In this document: piece by piece, positions 9,701 to 15,889 of the stretch | How positions within the stretch are numbered: the stretch's first letter is position 1 | Layout: each line of letters opens with the position of its first letter | Assembly (NCBI GenBank): GCA_045627525.1 | Contig: JAZQNW010000011.1 | Span: forward strand, 17,128 to 81,127 | From: CAG-877 sp045627525 | GTDB lineage: Bacteria > Bacillota_I > Bacilli_A > RF39 > UBA660 | Reading direction: 5' to 3' | Length of the DNA: 64,000 nt | Notes under the pieces: generated by a model | The model's database searches: none | The model's input: the letters and a program-made list of their open reading frames with translations, nothing else | Told to the model about the DNA's origin: nothing | Made by a program: the position numbers and the translations under genes

Positions 9701-9861
9701 TTTATTATAAAGGTACTGATGCAATTAATAAAATGTTAAAAGTACATTATGATTATGTAATGGGTGAAATCCTTGGCGATGAATTGATAGAAGATGATTC
9801 GTTAACAGAAGAATATGAATTAAACGATGAAAAAGCTTATATTAAAGTTGAGAGAATTTAA
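6763..9861 (+). CDS. ileS: Isoleucyl-tRNA synthetase, type 2 (IleRS2)
   Basis: A 1032-residue class Ia synthetase that charges tRNA-Ile. Length and the YDGPATANG/GWDTHGLPVELQVEK blocks place it in the long IleRS2 group, related to archaeal-eukaryotic enzymes. Where IleRS2 has HxGH, this protein reads G55-L-H-H58. KMSKS is intact (K592-S596). The editing CP1 domain is complete, with WTTTPWT and GTGIVHMAPAFG, and several Cys pairs (CPRCG, CWRC, CPKCG) suggest zinc knuckles. I chose ATG 6763 rather than 6757 because AGGAGG at 6751-6756 then has a seven-base spacing. The antiporter stop codon overlaps that ribosome binding site, so the two are translationally linked. IleRS2 enzymes are known for mupirocin tolerance. 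Confidence 0.97.
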   Translation: MKFKKLETGTNAEVEDEYVKYWNKVDILKRSIETREENDLFVFYDGPATANGHPGLHHMLAKFLKDTFCKYKTMKGYQVYRKVGWDTHGLPVELQVEKELGFTGKGDIEKYGISEFNQKCRENVWKNEKSFSDLTEKMGQFIDLKNPYVTYDNNYIETEWWILKKFFDEGLFYEGSKILPYCPRCGTGLASHEVAQGYKEIPVNSVYVPFKAKGMENTYFLVWTTTPWTLIANLALCVNPNEKYIKCLSKGYNFIVAESLANGLLGDDYEVVEEYLGKDLEYMEYEQFLPFIKVNKKAFYVTCDNYVTMTDGTGIVHMAPAFGADDAAVCQRYGLPYLNPVGEDGCFMEGPWKGRLVVDPELEIDIVKYLAKNDLLFKKQKIMHDYPHCWRCNTPLIYYSKPSFYLAVTKIKDTIVEANKKVNWYPEYVGEKRFGNWLDNMIDWAISRSRYWGTPLPLWRCECGHDIMVGSREELSKLAEEKVDPNTIDLHRPYVDDIHIKCPKCGKLMNRVPDVIDCWFDSGSMPFAQYHYPFENQDFFEKQFPADFICEGVDQTRGWFYTLLVISAFVKGCSPYKNVLVNDLIQDAEGKKMSKSKGNIVEPFTTIKKYGADAVRFYLPYVSPVWTPLKFDEEGLKEIYSKYVSTFKNAYSFFEMYANADNIDPRKYDIPVKDRELIDRWMISKLNKLVKNVTVAYEEYDLNKVARMIVPFLNDDLSNWYIRSNRRRFWDSELTESKKAVYLTTYEVLLTLSKLCAPITPFITEEIYQKLTGEESVHLAEFPVEVEELIDEVIEERMDLVRDICSLGRFAREEANIKVRQPISSLILPKSDEAVIGDLVGVIKEELNVKNVEFKQDMSQYLEYTVKPNFKVLGKTMGPRIKLLQEVLAGLSSKDVNKIQEEGLVISLGGDDYTLTEDMVLISLKQKEGYASSSNNRTCVVLNTELTEDLILEGLAREFVRKVQSLRKDSDFVITDHIKVYYKGTDAINKMLKVHYDYVMGEILGDELIEDDSLTEEYELNDEKAYIKVERI

Positions 9862-9880
9862 TTAAAATTCTCTCTTTTAA
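9850..9880 (+). terminator. Terminator of the ileS operon
   Basis: A 10-bp stem, GAGAGAATTT with AAATTCTCTC, spans the stop codon and is followed by TTTT. Confidence 0.85.
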
Positions 9881-9947
9881 TTTAGTAAATACTAGAATAA
9901 AAAAATTTTTTATAGTAAAATATAATTAATATAGGTTGGTGATAATA

Positions 9948-10376
9948 GTGAGAAATCCTGAGGTAATTGAATTTAGAAATAGAATATTATTATCGTTATT
10001 TTTAATATTAGTAATATCAATAATAATTATTTTCTTTGTAATTAATCGATTTGGTGGTAATAAGTCAGATTTTTTGAAAGTTTTATATAATGATGATACA
10101 GCTCTTGTTTTACTATTAGATTCAAAAAATTGTGATTATTGTAGCAATGTAAAAAAAATTTTAGATGAAAGAAATTTGAAATATATTATATATGATACTT
10201 ATAAAGAACAAGATGAAGATGCTGTTTTTTTTAAATTAGAAATCAGTCAAAATAAGATATTGTTGCCAGCACTTATTTATGTTGAAAATGGTAAAATGAG
10301 GTATAGTATTGATAATATAAATGATGATGAGATAGTTAATAATTTTTTGGATAGTTTAAGTTCAAATATAGAATAA
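9948..10376 (+). CDS. Membrane-anchored thioredoxin/glutaredoxin-fold protein
   Basis: A 142-residue protein with one N-terminal membrane helix (about residues 9-32), then a thioredoxin-like domain on the outer face. The redox motif is C62-D-Y-C65 after a VLLLDS strand, followed by a helix and a cis-proline-like LLPALIYVENG segment. It may be a thiol-disulfide oxidoreductase or a sensor of that fold. I chose GTG 9948 because GGTGAT sits six bases upstream; the frame also extends to TTG 9936, but that would put the ribosome binding site inside the gene. TATAAT at 9921-9926 is a likely -10. The gene starts a small operon with an SDR and a PLP enzyme. Confidence 0.75.
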   Translation: MRNPEVIEFRNRILLSLFLILVISIIIIFFVINRFGGNKSDFLKVLYNDDTALVLLLDSKNCDYCSNVKKILDERNLKYIIYDTYKEQDEDAVFFKLEISQNKILLPALIYVENGKMRYSIDNINDDEIVNNFLDSLSSNIE

Positions 10377-10389
10377 TGGAGTTGAGTTT

Positions 10390-11133
10390 ATGGGAAAATA
10401 TGTAGCATTAGTAACAGGTAGTAATAGGGGAATAGGAAAAAGTATAGTAATAGAGTTAGCTAAAGCCGGTGTTAATGTTGTTATTAATTATTGTCATCAT
10501 GAAGAAGAGGCTTTAGAACTTGAAAAATTTATTATAGATAATTATAATGTAGGAGTTATGTGTATTAAGTGTGATATTTCAAAAGAGGATGAAGTAGAAA
10601 ATATGGTTAATAGTATTGTTGATCATTTTGGAACTATTGATATTTTGATTAATAATGCTAGCGTGTGTAGAGATAATTTATTACTTGATAAATCTATAAA
10701 AGAATTTAAGAGAGTTTTGGATGTTAATTTAATTGGAACGTATTTATGTAGTAGATATGTTGGAAAAGTCATGTTAGAAAATAAGAAGGGGAAGATAATT
10801 AATATTTCATCAACTAATGCTATAGATACATATTATCCTGAAAGTTGTGATTATGATGCATCTAAAGCAGGTGTTATTTCATTAACTCATAATCTAGCAA
10901 GAGAATTTGCTCCTTTCATTACAGTTAATTGTATTTGTCCAGGATGGGTTAAAACAGATATGAATAAAGATTTATCAATAGATCAGATAACAGAAGAGAG
11001 AAAAAAAATATTGTTAGGAAGATTTGCTGAGCCAAAGGAAATAGCTAATGTAGTATTGTTTTTAGTTAGTTCTAAATCTAATTATATTAATGATTCTATA
11101 ATTAGAGTAGATGGTGGAAAATATAATAATTAG
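10390..11133 (+). CDS. Short-chain dehydrogenase/reductase, FabG-like
   Basis: A 247-residue classical SDR. It has the NAD(P) motif TGSNRGIG (residues 9-16), the NNAS motif near 87-90, catalytic Ser near 140, Y155-x3-K159, and the PG-VKT segment after the active site. It ends in IRVDGG, like 3-oxoacyl-ACP reductase (FabG). FabG reduces 3-oxoacyl-ACP in fatty acid synthesis, but no other fab genes are nearby, so the substrate is uncertain. It lies 13 bases downstream of the thioredoxin-like gene and 9 bases before the PLP enzyme, so the three are probably co-transcribed. Confidence 0.85.
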   Translation: MGKYVALVTGSNRGIGKSIVIELAKAGVNVVINYCHHEEEALELEKFIIDNYNVGVMCIKCDISKEDEVENMVNSIVDHFGTIDILINNASVCRDNLLLDKSIKEFKRVLDVNLIGTYLCSRYVGKVMLENKKGKIINISSTNAIDTYYPESCDYDASKAGVISLTHNLAREFAPFITVNCICPGWVKTDMNKDLSIDQITEERKKILLGRFAEPKEIANVVLFLVSSKSNYINDSIIRVDGGKYNN

Positions 11134-11142
11134 GGTGATTTT

Positions 11143-12390
11143 ATGTATAATAATTTAGGAATTTCGAATGATGTAGTTGAATTGGTAGATAAGTGTGAAG
11201 TGGATTGTTTAGAAGAATTTGCTAAAATTGATGAAGCTTGTATGTATAATAGTTTAAAAGTTTTAACAAGTTTTCATAAAAATAAAATAAATGAGTCACA
11301 TTTTAATATGACTACTGGATATGGTTATAATGATATAGGAAGAGAAGCAATAGAAGATGTTTTTAAAGATGTTTTGGGAGCTGAAGATGCTTTGGTTAGA
11401 AATCAATTTATTTCAGGTAGTCATGCTTTAACAGTTTGTTTATTTGGTTTACTTAGACCTGGTGATTTATTACTTAGTATTAGTGGAAAACCATATGATA
11501 CTTTGGATGAAGTAATAGGTATAAAAGATAATCCAAGTTCTTTAAAAAGCTTTGGGGTAGAATATAAAGAAATTGATTTAGTTGATAATGATTTTGATTA
11601 TGTAAATATTGAGAAGTATTTGCATAAACATAAAGTTAAAGTTATTGCTATTCAAAGAAGCAAAGGCTATTCAACTAGAAAAAGTTTAGATTTGGTTAAA
11701 CTTGGTAAAGTAATTAAGATGATTAAAAAAGTTGATAAAGACATTATTGTAATGGTCGATAATTGCTATTGTGAATTTGTTTCTGAAAGTGAACCGCTTA
11801 GTGTTGGTGCTGACATAATTGTTGGTTCTTTAATTAAAAATTTAGGTGGTGGAATTGCTCCAAATGGTGCTTATATTGCAGGACGTCATGATTTGGTAAA
11901 ATTGTGTGCTGAAAGGTTAACTGTTCCTGGGTGTGGTAAAGAAGTAGGTCCAACTCTTGGAATTAATAAACAAATATTACAAGGTATATATATGGCACCT
12001 TCTGTTGTAGCATCATCTTTAAAAGTTGCGGTATTAACTAGCAGAGTCTTGGAAGAATTAGGTTATGAAGTTGAACCCAAGTATGATGAAGGAAGAGTAG
12101 ATATAGTTCAAAATATTGTTTTTAATGATGCTAATAAATTAATAGAATTTACTAGAGGTATTCAAGAGGCTTCAGCAATTGATTCAAACGCAGTAGTTGA
12201 ACCTTCTGAAATGCCAGGATATGATAATCAAATTATTATGGCTAGTGGTTCTTTTACTCAAGGGTCTTCGATAGAACTTTCATGTGATGGTCCAATAAGA
12301 GAACCATATATTGCATATATGCAGGGTTCATTAACTTATCCATATGGTAAACTTGGACTAATGAAAGCTGTAAGTAAAATTATTAAATAG
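11143..12390 (+). CDS. PLP-dependent methionine gamma-lyase-like protein (aluminium resistance family, YnbB type)
   Basis: A 415-residue fold-type I PLP enzyme of the family annotated as aluminium resistance or methionine gamma-lyase-like protein (Pfam Met_gamma_lyase). It has the characteristic opening with FHKNKINESHF and GYGYNDIGRE, the RNQFISGSHAL cofactor segment, and the PLP lysine K232 in VGSLIKNLGGG. The family is close to cystathionine enzymes, but the true substrate is not settled. It is the last gene of a three-gene unit and ends at a strong terminator. Family assignment is firm, reaction uncertain. Confidence 0.9.
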   Translation: MYNNLGISNDVVELVDKCEVDCLEEFAKIDEACMYNSLKVLTSFHKNKINESHFNMTTGYGYNDIGREAIEDVFKDVLGAEDALVRNQFISGSHALTVCLFGLLRPGDLLLSISGKPYDTLDEVIGIKDNPSSLKSFGVEYKEIDLVDNDFDYVNIEKYLHKHKVKVIAIQRSKGYSTRKSLDLVKLGKVIKMIKKVDKDIIVMVDNCYCEFVSESEPLSVGADIIVGSLIKNLGGGIAPNGAYIAGRHDLVKLCAERLTVPGCGKEVGPTLGINKQILQGIYMAPSVVASSLKVAVLTSRVLEELGYEVEPKYDEGRVDIVQNIVFNDANKLIEFTRGIQEASAIDSNAVVEPSEMPGYDNQIIMASGSFTQGSSIELSCDGPIREPYIAYMQGSLTYPYGKLGLMKAVSKIIK

Positions 12391-12420
12391 AATATTTTAG
12401 AATATTCTATTTTTTTTTTC
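12388..12420 (+). terminator. Rho-independent terminator
   Basis: TAGAATATT and AATATTCTA form a 9-bp stem on the stop codon, followed by ten T. Confidence 0.92.
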
Positions 12421-12427
12421 ATATAGT
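12400..12427 (+). promoter_or_regulatory. Possible sigma-E-type promoter of spoIIIAH
   Basis: GAATATT (12400-12406) and CATATAGT (12420-12427) resemble sigma-E -35 and -10 elements, overlapping the previous terminator. Spacing is slightly short. The inference rests on the sigma-E control of spoIIIAH in B. subtilis. Confidence 0.3.
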
Positions 12428-12449
12428 TAATTAGAATAAGGAGGATGTT

Positions 12450-12944
12450 ATGAATAAGCAAAGTTTATGGTTTTTAACATTATTTAGTTTAATACTTGTA
12501 CTTAGTGTCTATTATATTACTATGCCTAATGATTTACTTAAATCCAGTGGAGAAGTTACAACAAAGCAAACTTTAACAAAAGAGAAAATTAAGGAGACAT
12601 CTTCTTTAGTTGCTATGAGAGTCAGCTTAGAGGAAGAAAGACAGAGTAAAATGGATGCTATTCAAGAACAATTAACTAATAAGGATGTAAGTGGTGAAGA
12701 AAAAAATACATTATATGAACAACTAAAATATTTAAATGAATTAGAAGGTAAAGAAGAAGGTATTGAAAAAAATATTAAAAAAGCTTATGGATTAGAATGT
12801 TTTGTAAAAATAGATAATAGTAATGTTAATGTTGTTTGTATTTCTAATAAACATGATGGAACTTTAGCTAATAATATAATGAGATTAGTTCAGCAAAATT
12901 ATAAATCTAAAATGTATATAACAGTTAAGTTTCAAAAAAGTTAG
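12450..12944 (+). CDS. spoIIIAH: Stage III sporulation protein AH (SpoIIIAH-like)
   Basis: A 164-residue protein that opens with NKQSLWFLTLFSLILVLSVYY, very like the SpoIIIAH N-terminus. A single membrane helix (about residues 5-24) is followed by a charged helical region and a C-terminal YscJ/FliF-type ring-building domain containing two Cys (LECFVKI and VVCIS). In spore formers SpoIIIAH sits in the mother-cell membrane and binds SpoIIQ of the forespore to form the feeding-tube channel. The other spoIIIA genes are not adjacent, which is unusual because they normally form one operon. It lies just before gerE and gerM. A good AGGAGG precedes the ATG. Confidence 0.85.
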   Translation: MNKQSLWFLTLFSLILVLSVYYITMPNDLLKSSGEVTTKQTLTKEKIKETSSLVAMRVSLEEERQSKMDAIQEQLTNKDVSGEEKNTLYEQLKYLNELEGKEEGIEKNIKKAYGLECFVKIDNSNVNVVCISNKHDGTLANNIMRLVQQNYKSKMYITVKFQKS

Positions 12945-12958
12945 GTAAATATCTTTCA

Positions 12959-12984
12959 ACAAATTAGCTATTTTTCATAGAATA
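12959..12984 (+). promoter_or_regulatory. Candidate sigma-K-type promoter of gerE
   Basis: AC (12959-12960), 15 bases, then CATAGAATA (12976-12984), an exact match to the CATANNNTA -10 of sigma-K. B. subtilis gerE is transcribed by sigma-K, which supports the call. The AC spacing is a little shorter than usual. Confidence 0.45.
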
Positions 12985-13002
12985 TCTTAGGTGATGATAA
13001 AA

Positions 13003-13209
13003 ATGGCTAATACAATATTAACAGCTAGGGAGAGAAAAGTCTTTGAGCTTTTGATAAATAATAAAAGTACTAAAGAAATAGCTAATGAATTAGGAATTAG
13101 TGAAAAAACAGTAAGAAATCATATCTCTAATGTTATGCAAAAACTTGGCGTAAATGGTAGAGCTGGTGCTGTAGTTGAATTATTAAAACTTAAAGAATTG
13201 TCATTATAA
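13003..13209 (+). CDS. gerE: Spore-coat transcription regulator GerE
   Basis: A 68-residue stand-alone LuxR/GerE helix-turn-helix protein. It has LTARERKVFELL, STKEIANELGISEKTVRNHI and SNVMQKLGVNGRAGAVVELLK, which follow B. subtilis GerE (74 residues) almost position by position, with no receiver domain. GerE acts late in the mother cell, switching coat genes on or off after sigma-K. I chose ATG 13003 (MANTIL) because AGGTGATG lies upstream; the GTG at 12991 overlaps that site. The gene lies upstream of gerM, an order also seen in Bacillus, and has a sigma-K-like element in front. A generic small LuxR-type regulator is the alternative, but the length and context favour GerE. Confidence 0.88.
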   Translation: MANTILTARERKVFELLINNKSTKEIANELGISEKTVRNHISNVMQKLGVNGRAGAVVELLKLKELSL

Positions 13210-13233
13210 TCGTGCTAAATTAGCACGATTTTT
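13208..13233 (+). terminator. Terminator of gerE
   Basis: AATCGTGCTAA and TTAGCACGATT form an 11-bp stem followed by T. Confidence 0.88.
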
Positions 13234-13242
13234 CATATATAT
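13234..13242 (+). promoter_or_regulatory. Possible sigma-E -10 element of gerM
   Basis: CATATATAT begins 23 bases before the gerM ATG, right after the gerE terminator. It resembles CATA(C/T)ANT; no convincing -35 was found. Confidence 0.25.
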
Positions 13243-13256
13243 TTATAGGTGATAAA

Positions 13257-14201
13257 ATGTTAAGAACTAGAGCAATAAAAAAGATATTTAAAACTACTTT
13301 AATGATATTTATACTTATAGTTGCTGTTAGTTTTTATAATGTAGAAACTGTACCAGTATTAAAAACTGATTTAGAAATTGAAGAGATTAATAAATTGAAT
13401 ATTTCTAGTATTTATTTATTAAATAGTGATAATTATTTAGTAAAGAGTACTACATTAATAAAAGATGTTTCAAAGAAAGAAAATATAAATAATATCATAA
13501 ATAGTTTAAAAGTTAATAGTAATGATTTACCTAATGGATTAAAAGGCATAATTCCAGAAAAAACGGTTGTAAAAGAAATAATAATAGGTAATGATTTAAT
13601 AACTATTGATTTTTCTAAGGAATTACTAAATATTTCTTTAGAATTAGAAAAACAAATGATTCAGTCAATTGTTTATAGTATAATAGATTGTACAAATGCC
13701 AAGGGAGTTAGTATATTAGTAGAAGGTGAAAGCTTATTAAAATATCCAATAAGTGGAGAAAAATTAAATCCTGTTTTGGATAAAAGTATTGGAATAAATA
13801 ATAGTTTTAATTTAACATCAAGGGATAATATTTCAAAAGTAGTTATATATTATTTAGAAGATATAAATAATAGTCTTTACTATGTTCCTGTTACTAAATA
13901 TATTAATGATGATAGGGAAAAAATAAAGATAATAGTTGAAGAATTATCGTCTAGCTATATTTATGAGAGTAATTTGATGAGTTTTTTAAATAATAATGTT
14001 GAATTATTAAATTATAATGAGGAAAATGGTGTAATGATATTAAACTTTAATGACTATTTATTTGATGGTAATGATAAAGTATTAGAAGAGGTTATTTATA
14101 GTTTGGCTTATTCAGTATTTGATAATTATGATGTATCTATGGTTATGTTTGAAGTTAATTCTAACAATATTAAATATGTTAAATTAGAAGACTTAGATTG
14201 A
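13257..14201 (+). CDS. gerM: GerM-type sporulation/germination protein
   Basis: A 314-residue protein with an N-terminal signal anchor (about residues 10-27) and two tandem GerM domains. The first spans about 50-170 with IYLLNSDNYLV and ITIDFSKELL; the second about 190-312 with VVIYYLEDINNSLYYVPVTKYI and MILNFNDYLF. GerM of B. subtilis is a sigma-E-dependent envelope protein needed for sporulation and germination. AGGTGATAA precedes the ATG. The gene stands alone between two terminators. The tandem domain pattern is the main evidence; identity across the family is usually low. Confidence 0.82.
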   Translation: MLRTRAIKKIFKTTLMIFILIVAVSFYNVETVPVLKTDLEIEEINKLNISSIYLLNSDNYLVKSTTLIKDVSKKENINNIINSLKVNSNDLPNGLKGIIPEKTVVKEIIIGNDLITIDFSKELLNISLELEKQMIQSIVYSIIDCTNAKGVSILVEGESLLKYPISGEKLNPVLDKSIGINNSFNLTSRDNISKVVIYYLEDINNSLYYVPVTKYINDDREKIKIIVEELSSSYIYESNLMSFLNNNVELLNYNEENGVMILNFNDYLFDGNDKVLEEVIYSLAYSVFDNYDVSMVMFEVNSNNIKYVKLEDLD

Positions 14202-14210
14202 AAAAATTTT

Positions 14211-14240
14211 AAAAAGCACTTGCAAGAAAAGTGCTTTTAT
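14211..14240 (+). terminator. Terminator of gerM
   Basis: AAAAGCACTT and AAGTGCTTTT pair around a short loop. Confidence 0.85.
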
Positions 14241-14248
14241 TGTATAAT
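14220..14248 (+). promoter_or_regulatory. Promoter of tRNA-Arg
   Basis: TTGCAA (14220-14225), 17 bases, TATAAT (14243-14248). The initially transcribed bases match those of rplS almost exactly. Confidence 0.85.
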
Positions 14249-14269
14249 CTTAGTTGTCAGTTGTGATAT

Positions 14270-14346
14270 GTCTGCGTAGCTCAGCTGGATAGAGCAATCG
14301 CCTTCTAAGCGATCGGTCAGGCGTTCAAGTCGCCTCGCGGACACCA
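14270..14346 (+). tRNA. tRNA-Arg (anticodon TCT)
   Basis: The 77-base cloverleaf is complete: acceptor GTCTGCG/CGCGGAC, D-arm with AGCTCAGCTGGATAGAGC, anticodon stem ATCGC/GCGAT with loop CTTCTAA (anticodon TCT), T-arm around GTTCAAGTC, discriminator A and encoded CCA. It reads AGA and AGG codons, and AGA is the commonest Arg codon in this window. Confidence 0.97.
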
Positions 14347-14359
14347 TTTTGACATAGAA

Positions 14360-14386
14360 AAGAAACTAATTTAGTTTCTTTTTTGT
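14360..14386 (+). terminator. Terminator of tRNA-Arg
   Basis: AGAAACTAA and TTAGTTTCT form a stem followed by a T run. It is followed by TGATATAAT (14394-14402), an extended -10 for the next gene. Confidence 0.88.
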
Positions 14387-14429
14387 TTTGTTTTGATATA
14401 ATTAATGTATCTATAATAGGGAGTGTAAT

Positions 14430-14777
14430 ATGTTTTTTGTTATTGGAATTATATCTTTTTATTTGTCTTTAGTTGGTTTTGCTAGTAAAGCTGGGCATCC
14501 TTTTTGGTATGGATTAATTCCAATTTTTAATTTAGCTATTTTTTTCTATGATATTGAAATCAATCCTATTTTATTGGTTTTATTTGGATTGGGTTTAATT
14601 TTTCTTCCAGATCCTATGATATTAGTAACATGTATATACATATTTATGCCATTTTTAGTTTCTGAAGCTTATGGTAAGGGAATAGGATGGGGTATTGTTG
14701 GATTGTTTATGCCTTTTATTATTTACCCAGTTATTGCTTATTTTATAGGTGAATATGCGTATAGTGTGGAGGCATAA
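14430..14777 (+). CDS. Small membrane protein, DUF5684-like
   Basis: A 115-residue polytopic membrane protein with about four hydrophobic segments. The pattern KAGHPFWYGLIPIFN near residues 20-34, and AYGKGIGWGIVGLFMPFIIYP near 80-100, match the DUF5684/signal-peptidase-associated family of small membrane proteins. The role of that family is unknown. The next gene starts one base after the stop codon, so the two are translationally coupled. Confidence 0.75.
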   Translation: MFFVIGIISFYLSLVGFASKAGHPFWYGLIPIFNLAIFFYDIEINPILLVLFGLGLIFLPDPMILVTCIYIFMPFLVSEAYGKGIGWGIVGLFMPFIIYPVIAYFIGEYAYSVEA

Positions 14778-14778
14778 T

Positions 14779-15666
14779 ATGAGATTTTTTAAAAATAAAA
14801 AAATGCTAACAATTCTTTTATTAGTTTTAACTATTTTTATTTATTTGAAATATACAAGGAAAATAGAAGGAAATAATTTAATTAATAAAAATGATAAATT
14901 ATATGTAAATAATTTATATATGTCTGATGGCAGAATTTATAATAACTATTTGTCAAAATCAGAAAAGAAAATGTATGATAGGTTTATGGAATATATAGCA
15001 AAACATAAAATTAATGTAGAAGGAAGCCCTGAATCTTTTGGATGTAAAGATTTTAATGATTGTTTTTCATTATTTAGTAAAGCACATTATGCTATTTTAA
15101 TAGATCATCCTGAACTGGTTGTTTATTCTAGTTTTAGTGTTATTTATGATGAAAATTTAAAGTTACGTTTTCAATATGCACTACCATTTAATTTTATGGG
15201 AGATATAGGAGAAGCTAGAATTAATAGAATTATTGATGATATTAAAAAGAAAACTAAAAATATGTCTGATAAAGATAAAATTAGATATGTATACAATTGG
15301 ATGGGAAGCAATGCTAAATATGATTTGACTTTTACATATAATTCAAAGAATCAATCACTATATACTGTGTTCATGCATGGTACAGCTGTATGTGCAGGAT
15401 TTGCTAAAGCTAGTCAAATAATATTACAAAATATTGGTATTAAGTCATATATAGCAGTTGGTTCTAGTACTGGACCCCATATGTGGAATATAGTTGAATA
15501 TAATGGCAAATATTATTATTTTGATTCTACTGTTGCAACATGTATTAAAGATAAAAAAAGTAAATATTATTATGACGGATTAAATCAAGAATATATGAAT
15601 ACGTATACTTTGGATAATCCTAAATGGTATCCAAAAATAGAAAAAGATAATCTTTTTGAAAGTTAA
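14779..15666 (+). CDS. Secreted/anchored transglutaminase-like protein
   Basis: A 295-residue protein with an N-terminal signal anchor (about residues 8-24) and a transglutaminase-like domain. Residues 130-250 show the papain-like triad order: C205 in AVCAGFAKA, H234 in GPHMWN and D249 in YYFDSTVA. Bacterial members of this superfamily are usually cysteine peptidases or wall-linked enzymes outside the cell. I chose ATG 14779 because GGAGG of the upstream stop region lies in the right place; the frame also extends to 14749, overlapping the previous gene. All three catalytic residues are present, so activity is plausible. Confidence 0.85.
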   Translation: MRFFKNKKMLTILLLVLTIFIYLKYTRKIEGNNLINKNDKLYVNNLYMSDGRIYNNYLSKSEKKMYDRFMEYIAKHKINVEGSPESFGCKDFNDCFSLFSKAHYAILIDHPELVVYSSFSVIYDENLKLRFQYALPFNFMGDIGEARINRIIDDIKKKTKNMSDKDKIRYVYNWMGSNAKYDLTFTYNSKNQSLYTVFMHGTAVCAGFAKASQIILQNIGIKSYIAVGSSTGPHMWNIVEYNGKYYYFDSTVATCIKDKKSKYYYDGLNQEYMNTYTLDNPKWYPKIEKDNLFES

Positions 15667-15680
15667 TGATAGTAAATCTA

Positions 15681-15709
15681 TTGTTTACATTTAATTGCTG
15701 TGATATTAT
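15681..15709 (+). promoter_or_regulatory. Promoter of the structured RNA
   Basis: TTGTTT (15681-15686), 17 bases, TATTAT (15704-15709) with a TG extension at 15701-15702. Confidence 0.6.
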
Positions 15710-15715
15710 ATATAT

Positions 15716-15829
15716 GTAGGAAGTATATTTTAATCAAATATTTATTTCTCATATTAAAATATATTTTTTTAGAATAACGCGATCTAATCATTAATTCCTA
15801 CAGAAGAACTTGAAAAAGTTCTTTTTTTT
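15716..15829 (+). ncRNA. Candidate compact structured RNA (sRNA or leader) ending in a terminator
   Basis: Within about 115 bases there are three nested or adjacent helices. An outer closing helix pairs TGTAGGAA (15715-15722) with TTCCTACA (15795-15802), 8 bp. Inside it, TATATTTTAAT (15724-15734) pairs perfectly with 15753-15763 (11 bp, 18-base loop), and about 30 unpaired bases with ACGCGATC follow (15764-15794). Two bases after the outer helix comes a GAAA-loop terminator AGAACTT/AAGTTCT (15805-15822) with eight T. It has its own promoter and does not match a riboswitch class I know. The terminator and outer helix do not compete, which favours a free sRNA over a classical switch. It lies 56 bases upstream of the bacteriocin exporter. 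Confidence 0.55.
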
Positions 15830-15871
15830 GTGGGATGAGTAATTTTTTTTAGAATAATTAAATAGGAAGTG

Positions 15872-15889
15872 ATGAAAATAAGTCTATGA
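15872..15889 (+). other. Five-codon minicistron overlapping the exporter start
   Basis: ATG 15872 with AGGAAGTG upstream reads MKISL and stops at TGA 15887, so stop and exporter start overlap as ATGA. The exporter ATG itself has no well-placed ribosome binding site, so translation may be coupled through this leader. Confidence 0.35.

Noticed and set aside
12450..12944. Start of a full spoIIIA operon
   Set aside because: Only the AH-type gene is here; the next genes are gerE and gerM with separate terminators.
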